Source: Sphingomonas aerophila (GTDB taxonomy: Bacteria; Pseudomonadota; Alphaproteobacteria; Sphingomonadales; Sphingomonadaceae). Taken from it: DNA of 64,000 nucleotides. The notes beneath the pieces are model-generated. The model saw only the letters and a program-made list of their open reading frames with translations, did not search any database and was not told where the DNA came from. Position 1 is the stretch's first letter; every line of letters starts with the position of its first letter. The stretch lies in assembly GCF_014199305.1 (NCBI RefSeq), contig NZ_JACIJK010000006.1:62001-126000 (forward strand), written 5' to 3'. Position numbers and translations under genes: made by a program. Below, one piece after another: positions 34,377 to 45,000 of the stretch.

Positions 34377-37302
34377 ACCATTCGTCTCGGCGCATCAGCT
34401 GGTCATATTCCGCATAGGGCGCGTATTCTGGCACCAGCTTCGCGGTGAAAGGCTCCTCGCCGGTCAGCCACTTGCCCGCCGCGTCCGCGAAGTTTGCGGC
34501 CGCGACCGTCGTGAACTCGGACGTGACGATGCGGTCGCGCTTGCCCGCGTCGTCGCACGGGGAGGTAACAGTGCCAAAGCCACCGGGGCCCTTGGCAAGC
34601 GACCAATATTCAAACGCGCGCGCCTCGCCCGATACGCCCTCGAAACCGCCACGTTCTGCAATGATCCCCGTCAGGCCGAGCTGCAGGCTGAACCCCGCCC
34701 GCACCGCCGCGGTGCTGGGTGCCTTGCCCGTCTTGTAATCGACAATGGCGATGCCGCCGCCCGGCAGCGCGTCGATCCGATCGAACCGCCCCGACAGCGT
34801 GACGCCCGCCAGCGCAATGCGCCCGCGCCCCTCGGCATGGGTCACCTTCCGCCCGGTTTCGGCATCGGCACTGACCTTCGCCGCGACGAAGTCGATCGCC
34901 TCCTCCAGCCGCGGTTGCCACAGGGCCCGCAGCATCGGATGCGTAGCGCCATCGCGCAGCATCGCCCGGGCGCGCGGTTTGAGCGCGTCGGCGGCGCAAG
35001 CATCCTCCGTCCACCAGGCCTCCAGGATGGAGTGCACCGCCGTCCCTCGCCACGCGGGCGTCGGGTCGGCATCGACCGGATCGAGCGGCGCAAGCGCCAG
35101 CACCCGGCGCGCGTAGAAAGCATACGGGTCCGCCTTCAACCGGTCGACCTCGGTGATCGAAATGGCCGTAGGGCGCAGCGCGCGCGGCGGCACGGGCGCT
35201 GGGCGGCTCGCCGGAATGTGCTCGCCCGGTTCATCGAGCGCGTGCGTCCAGCGCTCCACCTCCGGTGCGCGTTCGAACCGGTCGTCCGCCATCGCCTGCA
35301 GCCGCAACCAGAAACGCGACGCGAGCGCCGGCGCCGAGGCATCCCGGCGCGCGCGCGTGATCAACACGGACGGACTGCCCAGCGCCTGACCGAAATCGTG
35401 CGCGGCCACGCCGACCCGCCGTTCCAGCCCGGGCAGGCCCAGCTCCGCCCGGATGCGTGGCGCCAGCCATGGATCGGGGGCAGGGCGGCCAGGCCAGACG
35501 CCTTCATTCAGCCCACCCAGCACCATCAGGTCCGCCGACTGCAACCGGGCCTCGATCTGGCCATAGATGGCAAGCCGCGGGTGGCGGACACCCTGTGGCG
35601 GCCGCACCGCGACCTCGTCCGCCAGCACGCGCAGCATCGGCGCCAGCTCAGCCGGGTCGACCAGCGGCGGCCCGCCCGCGCCTTCTCGCTCCAGCTCGTC
35701 CAATAGTTCGGCGGCGGCGCGACCGGCGGGACCGGTCCATGCCTCATCTCCCGCCAGGGCATCGGCGGCTTCACGCAGGCACGCGACCAGGGTGGCCAGC
35801 GGCTGCGGCCCGGCGCTGAAGGTGGACGCCATGGGCTCCAGCGTCGCCCGCGCTTCGGCCCACCACAGCGCCGCAGCCCCCTTCACCCGCGTGTCGATAC
35901 CGTCTAGCCCCGCCGGCGGACGTGGGCCGCGCAAGGCAAGGTCGAGCAATCGAACACCGTCCAGCCAGGCTAGCCGGTTGCCCACACCCACCAGCGGATG
36001 CTTCAACAGCGCCAGCAGCGCGAGCGGCGCCCAGCCCTGCGTCGCCGCCTCCGCGATGGCGAGCAGCAACGTGCCCGGCGGCAGGATCGACAGGGGTCGG
36101 CCAGCCGAATCGTCGATGGTGATGCCCCAGCGCCGGCAATGCGCGGCAACCCGGCGGGCAAGCCCACGGTCGGGCGTGACCAGGGCTGCCGTCCGCCCGG
36201 GTGTCTCCAATGCCTCGCGCAGGGCGAGCGCGATCCCCTGCGCTTCTTCCGCAGCGGTGGCGAACTCCGCTGCTCGCACGCCTGACAGCCGCCGATCGGC
36301 GGGCCCAAGGGTCGTCCATCGGGAGGTGAACTCCGCCGGAGCCAGCGCATTGGCGACGGCTCGCCCGCGCGCCACGTCGGACCCGGCGCCCGCGACCTCT
36401 CGCCAGGGCTGCACCTCTCCCCGGCCCACGTCCATGCGGTCCAGCATCAACTTCAGGTGGAACTGCGGATGCACCTCGATCGCGCGCGGCCGATGGCCGG
36501 TGACCGGATCGGGCTCGTGCGGTCCCAAGGCGTCCCACTCGGCCTGCTGCATCGCCAGGTCTAGCCCGGCGAACACGACCAGCCCGCGGGGCAGATCCGC
36601 GATCCGGCGCAGCAGCCGCGCGACAGCGGGCGCGCTGTCGGTGACGCCCGCAGCGCACACCAGCCCCGGCGGCGGCGCAACACGCCAGCGCTCGACAAGC
36701 TCGCCCAGCAAGCGGCGGCGGCGATCGGCCGAATCGATCCGGTTCAATCGCGCAAGCTCTCGCGGCCAACGATCGAGCAGCACCGCCAGACTCTCGCGCG
36801 CCCGCTCCCAATGGCTGGCAAGCTCGGCACCGATGTCCAGCGTCCGCAGGCGATCCGCGGGCACTTCTTCCACGGCCAGTTGGTCGCTGACTCGTGCAAG
36901 CTCGCCTGCAAGCCGGACCGCTTCTGCGGCGCCAACCGGCTGGCCGGCGGCTTGCCGCTCCTCCGCCACCAACCGGGCAAGGATCAGGCGCCGCGCATGG
37001 GGCGACACTGCGGGGGGCGGCGGATCGGGCGCGTCGGCCGCATCGATGGCGGCTCCCACCGCCTCGCCCAGTTCAGGGTCGCCAATCGCCACCAGCCGTG
37101 GCAACAACAACGCCCCGCCGCTTGCCCGCACAAACGCGTCCGTCACCGCTCGCGCCGCACGGTTGTTGGGCAGGATGACCATGGTCCGGGCCAGCGCCAT
37201 CGGGTCGTCGCCTGCGCGCCGGCGCAGCCCCGCCACCAGCGAATCGGCGAAGGCGTGGTGGCCGGGTATCGTGAAAAGCTGCGGCCCGCGTGCCTCAGCC
37301 AT
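34363..37302 (-). CDS. addB: Double-strand break repair protein AddB
   Basis: Partner subunit of AddA, with an inactivated helicase-like body and an active RecB-family nuclease at its C terminus. ATG 37302 (MAEARGPQLFTIP) gives 979 residues. Characteristic phrases are VILPNNRAARAV, LMVLGGLNEGVWP and the terminal nuclease motif GGGIAIVDYKTGK. A four-cysteine iron-sulfur staple is not obvious in the C-terminal region, as also in many alphaproteobacterial AddB. Its start overlaps the murU stop by eight bases and its end overlaps addA by 14, so it is translationally coupled to both. Confidence 0.95.
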   Translation of the reverse strand: MAEARGPQLFTIPGHHAFADSLVAGLRRRAGDDPMALARTMVILPNNRAARAVTDAFVRASGGALLLPRLVAIGDPELGEAVGAAIDAADAPDPPPPAVSPHARRLILARLVAEERQAAGQPVGAAEAVRLAGELARVSDQLAVEEVPADRLRTLDIGAELASHWERARESLAVLLDRWPRELARLNRIDSADRRRRLLGELVERWRVAPPPGLVCAAGVTDSAPAVARLLRRIADLPRGLVVFAGLDLAMQQAEWDALGPHEPDPVTGHRPRAIEVHPQFHLKLMLDRMDVGRGEVQPWREVAGAGSDVARGRAVANALAPAEFTSRWTTLGPADRRLSGVRAAEFATAAEEAQGIALALREALETPGRTAALVTPDRGLARRVAAHCRRWGITIDDSAGRPLSILPPGTLLLAIAEAATQGWAPLALLALLKHPLVGVGNRLAWLDGVRLLDLALRGPRPPAGLDGIDTRVKGAAALWWAEARATLEPMASTFSAGPQPLATLVACLREAADALAGDEAWTGPAGRAAAELLDELEREGAGGPPLVDPAELAPMLRVLADEVAVRPPQGVRHPRLAIYGQIEARLQSADLMVLGGLNEGVWPGRPAPDPWLAPRIRAELGLPGLERRVGVAAHDFGQALGSPSVLITRARRDASAPALASRFWLRLQAMADDRFERAPEVERWTHALDEPGEHIPASRPAPVPPRALRPTAISITEVDRLKADPYAFYARRVLALAPLDPVDADPTPAWRGTAVHSILEAWWTEDACAADALKPRARAMLRDGATHPMLRALWQPRLEEAIDFVAAKVSADAETGRKVTHAEGRGRIALAGVTLSGRFDRIDALPGGGIAIVDYKTGKAPSTAAVRAGFSLQLGLTGIIAERGGFEGVSGEARAFEYWSLAKGPGGFGTVTSPCDDAGKRDRIVTSEFTTVAAANFADAAGKWLTGEEPFTAKLVPEYAPYAEYDQLMRRDEWYGRE

Positions 37303-38050
37303 CGGCCAGCACCGCCTCCGTCGCCGCGATCGCGCCGGGATAGCCGACGTCGAACCAAAGGCCCTGATGAACCAGGCCAAAGGCGCGCCCGGCCTCGATC
37401 GCCCGGTTCCAGAACAGATTGGTAGAAAACGGCCCTTCCGGCGCGTCGACCAACAGGCGCGGATGCACGATCTGCACACCCGTGAACACGAACGGGGCGA
37501 CCCGTCCCTGGCCACGACGCCGGGTGATCCGCCCGTCGCCGCCGAGGTAAAAGTCGCCCTGCCCGGCATGGTTGTGCGCCCGGGCGAGCGGGACCAGTAG
37601 CAACAACACGTCCATCGTCGCATCGTCCCACCGCGCCGCGAGAAGCCGGATCGCGTCCACGGGGCCATCAACCCACAGATTGTCGCTGTTGACGACCACG
37701 ATCGGGTCGTCGCCCAGCAGATGGCGCGCCTGCATCAACCCGCCGCCAGTCTCCATCAGCCGCGCCCGCTCGTCGGACACGACCACCTCCAGCCCTTCGG
37801 TCCGAAGCCGCAGATGCGCTTCAAGAGCGTCGGCCAGGTAATGAACGTTCACCACCGCGCGATGCACCCCGGCCGTGCGCAACCGGTCAAAGACGTGATC
37901 GATCAAAGGCTTGCCCGCGACTTCCACCAGCGGCTTGGGCCGGGTCGCGGTGAGCGGTCGCATCCGCTTGCCCAGGCCAGCCGCCATCACCATCGCCGTA
38001 TCAGGCACGCGCCCGCCGGGATCGGGGCGCAGCGCCAGCTGCCGGGTCAT
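37295..38050 (-). CDS. murU: N-acetylmuramate alpha-1-phosphate uridylyltransferase
   Basis: A nucleotidyltransferase that converts MurNAc-1-phosphate and UTP to UDP-MurNAc in the peptidoglycan recycling shortcut of Gram-negatives lacking MurQ. The 251-residue protein has the NTP signature MVMAAGLGKRMRPLT and PKPLVEVAGKPLIDH, plus VVNSDNLW as the metal-binding region. Identity as MurU rather than a sugar nucleotidyltransferase of another pathway rests on its ATGA overlap with the AmgK-like kinase just upstream, the known AmgK-MurU pair. Confidence 0.9.
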   Translation of the reverse strand: MTRQLALRPDPGGRVPDTAMVMAAGLGKRMRPLTATRPKPLVEVAGKPLIDHVFDRLRTAGVHRAVVNVHYLADALEAHLRLRTEGLEVVVSDERARLMETGGGLMQARHLLGDDPIVVVNSDNLWVDGPVDAIRLLAARWDDATMDVLLLLVPLARAHNHAGQGDFYLGGDGRITRRRGQGRVAPFVFTGVQIVHPRLLVDAPEGPFSTNLFWNRAIEAGRAFGLVHQGLWFDVGYPGAIAATEAVLADG

Positions 38051-39024
38051 CGCGCCAGCACCATGGGGTCGCCGCGCTTCTCGGGCGGGACGTTGTCGTC
38101 GAACCAGCGTGCGACAGGGGCCAGCACGGGCTGCGACAGGTCGCGTTCCAGATACCCCCACACCCGCGGGCACAGCGCCCCATAACGGGGCTTGCCGTCC
38201 CGCTGCCACAGGCGGGTGAAAATGCCGATCACCTTGGCATTCCGCTGCGCCCCAAGCACATGATAAGCGGCCATGAACCCGTCTCCCTCGCCGGTCGCGG
38301 CAAGGTAGCGGTCGAGCATGACATCTTCGAGATTGGGGTCGACCTCGCGCCGCGCATCCTGCAGCAGCGACACCAGGTCATAGGCCGGGTGCCCCGCCAG
38401 CGCGTCCTGAAAGTCGAGCAGGCCGAGCGGCCGTCCCTCGCCCAGCAGCATCAGGTTCTCGGCATGGTAATCGCGCAGCACGGTGACCGGCGTTTGGGGC
38501 AGGCCATGATCCAGCACGGCATCCCAGGCCGCCCGCCAGCCTTCGCGGTCCACGTCCAGTCCGACCGCCTGGCAATACCAGTCGACGAACAGGTCTGCTT
38601 CCCGGTGCAACACCGCCCGATCGTAGGCAGGAAACGGACCCGCCGGATGTTTCCGCAGCGCGACCAGGGCATCCACTGCCGACTCGTACAACGGCACGGT
38701 CAGCCCGTCGTCCGTGTCGATCACCTCACGCATCCGGGCGTCGCCAAAGTCCTCCAGCAACACCAGCCCCACCTCCTCGTCGGCGGCGTGGATCACGGGC
38801 GCCGCAAAGCCCCGCTCCGAAAGCCAGCGCGCAACCTCCAGAAATGGGCGCGGGTCCTCGTTAGGGGGCGGCGCGTCCATCAGCACCGCACGGCGGCCCT
38901 GATGCTCCACCCGGAAATAACGACGAAAGGAGGCGTCGCCCGCAAGCGGGTCGATACGCGCGCCGGCCCAGCCATGGGCGGCGAGGAAGCCGGCGGCGCC
39001 CGCCGGCGGGGTCATGTCGGCCAT
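38047..39024 (-). CDS. amgK: N-acetylmuramate/N-acetylglucosamine anomeric kinase
   Basis: Phosphorylates the anomeric carbon of MurNAc or GlcNAc recovered from wall turnover, feeding MurU. The 325-residue protein belongs to the aminoglycoside phosphotransferase fold: GDASFRRYFRVEHQGRRAVLMDAPP at the N terminus, Brenner motif VLRDYHAENLML with catalytic Asp and Asn, and GLLDFQDALAGHPAYDL with the Mg-binding Asp. Two starts are plausible: 39024 (used here) with AAGGA upstream, and 39015, which makes an ATGA overlap with tsaE. Confidence 0.9.
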   Translation of the reverse strand: MADMTPPAGAAGFLAAHGWAGARIDPLAGDASFRRYFRVEHQGRRAVLMDAPPPNEDPRPFLEVARWLSERGFAAPVIHAADEEVGLVLLEDFGDARMREVIDTDDGLTVPLYESAVDALVALRKHPAGPFPAYDRAVLHREADLFVDWYCQAVGLDVDREGWRAAWDAVLDHGLPQTPVTVLRDYHAENLMLLGEGRPLGLLDFQDALAGHPAYDLVSLLQDARREVDPNLEDVMLDRYLAATGEGDGFMAAYHVLGAQRNAKVIGIFTRLWQRDGKPRYGALCPRVWGYLERDLSQPVLAPVARWFDDNVPPEKRGDPMVLAR

Positions 39025-39452
39025 CGATCCTTCCAAGCGGCGGGCACGGTGGCTGTCAAGCGGCGCGCATTGTTCGGCTCGATGGAAATGGTCAGTGCCA
39101 GGGCGTCGGGCCATGCTCCCGCGCCCGCATGTTCCGGCCACTCGACCAGCAACGCGTGGTCATGCCGCGCATCGTCCAGCCCCAGCTCCTCGATCTCCGC
39201 TGGATCGTTCAGGCGATACAGGTCGACGTGCAGCACAGGCAGTCGCACCTCGGGAACGGCATAGGGCTGGACGATGGCAAAGCTCGGGCTGGGCGCTTCA
39301 CCCGCCAGGCCCAGCGCGGACAGCACGCCACGCGCGATGCTGGTCTTGCCTGCCCCCAGCGGCCCGGACAGAGTCACCACGTCTCCCGCCCGCAACGACC
39401 CGGCCAGGGTGCGGCCGACCGCGTCGGTTGCCGCCGCATCGCGCAGGATCAT
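39012..39452 (-). CDS. tsaE: tRNA t6A synthesis ATPase TsaE
   Basis: ATPase that supports the TsaB-TsaD complex in making N6-threonylcarbamoyladenosine in ANN-decoding tRNAs. The 146-residue protein carries Walker A LSGPLGAGKTSIARG (Lys36), the SPSFAIVQPY and VLHVDLYRL strands and the VEWPE segment. It overlaps divL by four bases at its start and amgK at its end, tying tRNA modification to the wall-recycling and repair genes. Confidence 0.95.
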   Translation of the reverse strand: MILRDAAATDAVGRTLAGSLRAGDVVTLSGPLGAGKTSIARGVLSALGLAGEAPSPSFAIVQPYAVPEVRLPVLHVDLYRLNDPAEIEELGLDDARHDHALLVEWPEHAGAGAWPDALALTISIEPNNARRLTATVPAAWKDRWPT

Positions 39453-41800
39453 CGACGCGGCAGTTCCACGGTGACCAGCGTCCCCTCGCCCGGTTCGGAC
39501 AACAGCTCAACCGTGCCGCCATGAGCTTCCACGAACTGCCGGGCGAGCGGCAGTCCCAGGCCAAGCGCCCGCTCGCCCGTCGGGGTGATGCCGGGCTGCG
39601 CAAAGCGATCAAAGGCATGGGCGACCGTGTCTGGGTCCATGCCGGGACCATTGTCGGACACTACAATTCGCGCGCCGGTTGCGTTGCCATCGGCGTGGAG
39701 CAGGATGCGCCCACCCTCCGGCGTCGATTCCAGCGCATGCCGCAACAGATGCTCGATGACCTCACGCAGGCGTCGTGGGTCGCCCGTGATGCGGCCCGTC
39801 GACCGCGCGATCTCGACCGCAAAGTCGAGCCGGCGACGCTTCAGCGCCGGCGCCACCGCGTCCGCTGCCGCCCGGGCGGTCGCGGCAAGGTCCACGTCCT
39901 CACGCGCCAGCTCACCGCCCTCGCGTTCCGAACTGGTCAGGTCGAGCACGTCGTCGATCAGGTGGCTCAGCCGCTCGACCGAATCGATGATCGCTTCCAC
40001 ATAACCATCCGCCTGGCGTGGCAGCTTGCCCGCATAGCCGCCGTGCAGCATCTCGGCGAAACCACTGATCGACGTCAGCGGCGTTTTCAGCTCATAGCTC
40101 ATGTTCGCGACGAACTCGGTGCGGACCCTGTCCGCCTCTTCCAGCGCGTCCGCACGATCGCGCAGCGCTTGTTCGGCGCGGCGGCTGTCGGTGATGTCGA
40201 GCATGGTGAACAGCGCGTTGCCATCGGGCAGCGGCACCGCCGCGAACTCGAAGTGGCGCCCGTCGGCAAAGGCTACCCGCCCACCGCGCTGCTGCCGCTC
40301 GCCCGTCGCTGACCGGACCAGCTCGGGGATCAACGCCGCGCGATTGGGCGTCGCGAGCTTGGAGGCGACGGCGTCGGCAAAGACATCGACCCGCGGATGG
40401 GCTGTGAAGAATTCTTCTTCCACGCCCCACAATGCGCGGAAACGGCTGTTCCACAACTGCAGTCGGCCGTCGGCGGCGAACACGCCCAAAGCTTCGAACA
40501 GATTGTCGAAGGTCGCGGTACGAACCCGCAGCAGCGTGTCGCGCGCGGAGGCAAGCTGCACCTGCTCCGTCCGATCCTCAAAGATCAGCAACAAACCGCC
40601 GTCGGGCAACGGCTGGGCGACGACGCGGATGTGGACGCCGCCGGGCAAATGCCAGTTTTCCTCGATGGCGCCGTCCGTCTGCGTGAACCAGTCGCGTCGT
40701 TCGGCCTTCCAGCCCGGAAAGTCGCGTACTTCTGGAACCCGGCTCGCCTCACGCATGCGCTCCAGCACGCGGTCGAACTCCGGGCGGTCGGCCAACCATT
40801 CCGTGCGCATCGCGAACATGCGGCGGAACGGCTGGTTGCAGAACACCAGCGCGCGATCGGACCCGAACTGCGCCACGCCAGCGGACAGGCGATCCAGCAT
40901 CCCGCGCTGTGCTTCGGCGAAACGGCGCGACGTGCTGCGGGCCTGTTCCAGGTCCTCGATATCGACCGCAAAGCCTGCCACCCCGCCGGTCGGCAGCGGG
41001 ACGTCGAACTGGCGAAGCGAACGACGCGCGCCGCCAATGGTCGCGGGCACGACCATCTCGTGCGATCGCCCCGTGTCGCGCGCCGTGGCCGCCCCCGCCA
41101 GCGGCCCGCCGCGATCGGACCCTTCGATCAGTTCGATCCCGCGCGCCACCACGTCGGCGGCATCGCGCCCTTCCACCGCCTCGACATAGGCTGAATTCAC
41201 CATCGCCAGCCGCAGGTCCGCGCCGCGGTACCACATCGGCAGTGGCGCCGCCTCGATCAGCCCGGTCAGTGCCTCGAAGGCGCTGCTCAACCGTGCCGTT
41301 TCCCCGCGCAACCGGGCGATCTCCGCCTCCGAATCGGTCGCGTCGAACGCCCAGATCAGCACGGTGCCAGGCGCCCCGACGCCGGCCGGCGCGCGCGCGC
41401 CGCGCAAGGTGATGGCCCGCGGCGATCCCAGCGGGCGTACCGCCCGTACAAAGCCACGCCCTGCCCGCTGCGCCGCCTGAACGTCCGCGGCGATCGCGGC
41501 GCTGTCCTGCGGCGACAATCCCTGATCCTCGCCCGTCAGCTCCGGAAGGTAGCGCGGCGGTGACGCCAGGCCGAACCAGTCCGCCAGACGCTGTGGCATG
41601 TCGACCCGCCCATCAGCCTGCACCAGCATCACCTGAGCCGGACCGGCGGTCAGCAATGCGGAAAGCCGGTCGTTCTCGCGCGTCGCCGCCGCGGCATCCG
41701 CACGCATCCGCAGGCCGAGAAACAGCAGCACTGCTCCCCCAATCAGGAACAGCGCCGCGATGACACCAGCCACCACCAGCCCCGTCGCGCCGCTCACCAT
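39449..41800 (-). CDS. divL: DivL-type histidine-kinase-like cell-cycle regulator with tyrosine H-box
   Basis: A PAS-rich membrane protein that in Caulobacter controls the CckA-CtrA pathway by sensing DivK. The 783-residue protein has an N-terminal membrane helix (about 8-30), several PAS-like regions (about 170-280, 300-410, 430-540) and a kinase-like end. The phospho-acceptor histidine is replaced by tyrosine: ANMSYELKTPLT, Tyr569. The N-box VIEHLLRHALEST also lacks the usual asparagine, while G1 (SDNGPGMD) and G2 (GERALGLGLPL) remain. These are DivL traits, so it is a pseudokinase or atypical kinase. It heads the tsaE-amgK-murU-addB-addA series. Confidence 0.93.
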   Translation of the reverse strand: MVSGATGLVVAGVIAALFLIGGAVLLFLGLRMRADAAAATRENDRLSALLTAGPAQVMLVQADGRVDMPQRLADWFGLASPPRYLPELTGEDQGLSPQDSAAIAADVQAAQRAGRGFVRAVRPLGSPRAITLRGARAPAGVGAPGTVLIWAFDATDSEAEIARLRGETARLSSAFEALTGLIEAAPLPMWYRGADLRLAMVNSAYVEAVEGRDAADVVARGIELIEGSDRGGPLAGAATARDTGRSHEMVVPATIGGARRSLRQFDVPLPTGGVAGFAVDIEDLEQARSTSRRFAEAQRGMLDRLSAGVAQFGSDRALVFCNQPFRRMFAMRTEWLADRPEFDRVLERMREASRVPEVRDFPGWKAERRDWFTQTDGAIEENWHLPGGVHIRVVAQPLPDGGLLLIFEDRTEQVQLASARDTLLRVRTATFDNLFEALGVFAADGRLQLWNSRFRALWGVEEEFFTAHPRVDVFADAVASKLATPNRAALIPELVRSATGERQQRGGRVAFADGRHFEFAAVPLPDGNALFTMLDITDSRRAEQALRDRADALEEADRVRTEFVANMSYELKTPLTSISGFAEMLHGGYAGKLPRQADGYVEAIIDSVERLSHLIDDVLDLTSSEREGGELAREDVDLAATARAAADAVAPALKRRRLDFAVEIARSTGRITGDPRRLREVIEHLLRHALESTPEGGRILLHADGNATGARIVVSDNGPGMDPDTVAHAFDRFAQPGITPTGERALGLGLPLARQFVEAHGGTVELLSEPGEGTLVTVELPRR

Positions 41801-41925
41801 TGCCGATCCGCGCGCCTGAACCCCTGCCTCATGCGCGCAGGTTGTAGGGTGTGCGGTCCGCAGCGGCAATGCGGCAGATTTCGCCGCGACCCCGGGTTTC
41901 GCCTCGGTATTCCTGCCTGTTGCTC

Positions 41926-41938
41926 AACTGTTACAGTT
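41926..41938. promoter_or_regulatory. Small dyad in the divL/TonB-receptor divergent region
   Basis: AACTGT-T-ACAGTT is a perfect 13-base dyad 100 bases before the TonB receptor ATG and 126 bases before the divL start. It could be an operator for either gene; nothing else supports it. Confidence 0.3.
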
Positions 41939-42037
41939 TGTGACTATCTGCATCCTAGGGCGCCCGCACCTTCCAAAGCCGTTGCGCACCTATGCGGCAG
42001 TAGTACTGGCTTAACGCCCGGTTTTCTGAGGATAGTT

Positions 42038-45000
42038 ATGCGTCGTTCCATCCTTTGCTCCACCACGGGGCTGACCACTTTGGCCTTTGTCGGGCTGATG
42101 GCCTCCACGGCTCCGGCTTATGCCCAGGCAACGGACACTTCCGGTCAACAAAGCCAGATCCCGTCGACCTCGCAGCAGGAAGGGCAGCAGGCGGGCGCCG
42201 CGGCGACCACCTCGACGGCGCCGACCGAAACTCCGGCGGCTGCCGCGCAGGAGGGGTTGGGCGGCCAGCAAGTGCCCGCGGACGCCGGCTCGGACCAGGA
42301 AGTCGTGGTAACCGGCTCGCGCATCGCGCGCCCGTCCGTCGACAATGCCCAGCCGACCACCACGCTCAGCGCCGCAACCCTGAACAACCGCGGTTATCAG
42401 GATGTCGCCCGCGCCATCAATGAACTGCCGGGCTTTTCAGTCCCCGACAGCTCGCTCGTTGGTGGACAGGGCAACGGTTTTGGCGTGGGCCAAAGCTTCG
42501 TCAACCTTTACGCCCTGGGCTCACAGCGCACGCTGACGCTGGTCAACGGCCGCCGCTTCGTGGGTGCCAACCCGGCCACCGTGTTCTCGTCAGCGGGCGC
42601 CGGCACGCAGGTCGACCTCAACACGATCCCGACCAAACTGATCGAGCGGGTTGAGACCGTCTCAATCGGCGGCGCACCCATCTATGGTGCCGATGCGATT
42701 GCTGGCACCGTCAACATCATCCTGCGCAAGGATTTCTCGGGCATCGACCTTGATGGCCAGGCCGGCATCAGCCAGCAGGGCGACCTCGGCAACCAGCGCA
42801 TTCGCGGGCTGTTCGGCACCAATTTCGGCGATGGACGCGGCAACATCACCGTGAACGTCGAATATAATCACGACGCCGGCCTGCTCGGTAACCGCCGTGA
42901 CATCGTACGTCGCCAGCTCGGCTTTGTTGCGCCCGGCGATCCGGACTCGCCCTTCTCCCAGGTGCTCGTCGGGAACACCCGCACCTACCTCGGAACCACG
43001 GGGGGGGTGGCGTTCATCCGCGATGCCGGCCGGCTTGTCCCGGCCGCGCCCGGCGGCACGACATCGGTTATCCGCAACGCCGCCGGCCAGATCGTCGCCT
43101 TCGATCCTTCGGGTAACCTGACGCCGTTCAACATCGGCACGCCGACATCCGATCCGACCACCTTTCTTGGCGGCGACAATCTCAACTTCGCGGACATCAC
43201 CAACCTTCGCGTCACGGATGACCGCCTGAACGCGGTCGTGCTGGGCCATTATGACCTGACCGACGGCATCGAGGTCTTTGGCGAGGGCTGGGTGTCGAAG
43301 AACTGGGCGACCAACCTCGCGGACCAGCCGAACTACAATACGTCCTTCTTTTCACAGAGCGCGCCCGGCTCGTTCGACGTCAACGGCAACTTCATCTTCA
43401 AGTTGAACAACCCGTTCCTGACGCAGCAGGCGCGCGACGTGATCCGCGCCAATCTCGCCGCAGCCGGCCTGCCGTCGGGCGATGATGCCAACTTCTATGT
43501 CGGCCGTGCCAATGTCGACCTCACCTCTGGCGTATCGAAGCTGAACCAGGGCACCTATCGCCTGGTCGGTGGCTTCCGCGGTGACTTCCAGTTCAACGGC
43601 CACAAGTGGACCTGGGAAGCCTCGGCCAACTACGGTCGCACCAACAGCCGGTCCGTGATCCCGTCGATCGTCGAGCCCAACCTTCGCCGGGCGCTAAATG
43701 TCGGTCGGGACGCCAGCGGCAACATCGTCTGCCTGCCGTTCAACCCGGACCCCAACGATCCGACCCAGCCACCGCTGGTCCGGACCGACCCGAACTCGCC
43801 GCCATTCGGCCAGCAGTATAACGGGACGATTTCGACCACCTGTGCACCGCTGAACCTGTTCGGCAATGGCGCACCCAGCCAGGCTGCGCGCGACTACGTC
43901 ACCACCAACGCGACCACCTATGCGATCACGTCGCAGCGGGACTTTCTGGCCACGCTGACGGGCTCGCTACTGACCCTGCCGGGCGGCGACCTGGGCGTGT
44001 CGGTCGGCTATGAGAACCGGCGCGAATATTCGCGCTTCTCACCCGATGCCTTCTATACGACGCCGCTGGGCCGCTCGATCCCGATCAATGGCCTCAGGGG
44101 TTCGTACACGACCAACGAGGTGTTCGGCGAAATCCGCGCGCCCTTGATCGGTCGCGATCAGAACATCCCGCTGATCGAGGAACTGGAGGTCAACGCCGCT
44201 GGCCGTTATGTCGACAATTCTGCAGTCGGCGGCGCCTTCACCTGGACGGCAGGCGGGCGCTGGGCGCCTATCTCCGGCGTGGCGGTACGCGGCAACTTCA
44301 CCAAGGCGATCCGCGCGCCTGCCGTGACGGAGCTGTTTGCCGCCAACCAGCCTGCCTTTGACGGCGGCTTCGACCCTTGCGACGTGCAGAATGTGAACGG
44401 CGGCCCGAACCCGGCAACCCGCATCGCGAACTGCACCGCGGCGGGGCTGCCGCCATCGGCTGAGTTCAGCTCGCTGGTCAATTCGGTTTCCATCCCGATC
44501 AACGTGATCGGCAACCGCAACCTGGAAAACGAAACGGCCAATTCCTGGACCGTTGGCGGCGTCATCACCCCCAGCTTCGTTCGCGGCTTCTCGCTGTCGG
44601 TGGATTACATCAACATTAACCTGCGCAACACGATCGTGTCGTCGAGCGCGGAGGACGTGTTGCGGGGCTGCTATGACGCGACGACCTATCCCGACAACTT
44701 CTACTGCGGCCTCGTCACCCGCGACACGACGCCGGGCGAGAACTTCGGCCAGGTGCTGACGCTGGACGAACCCTACATCAACCAGGGTGGCCAGCGCTTC
44801 CAGGCTCTGGAGCTCGAGGGCGGCTATCGTTCACGGATCGGGTCGCTCGGCACGGTCAACGCCAGCGTGTCGTACCAGCACATCATCAAGCAGGACTCAC
44901 AGATCAGCAGCGATACGCCGCGCACCAGCACCCGCGGCAACATCGGCAGCAGCGTCGACAAGGTGAACGCCAGCGTCACGTTGGACACCGGCCCGGTCAG

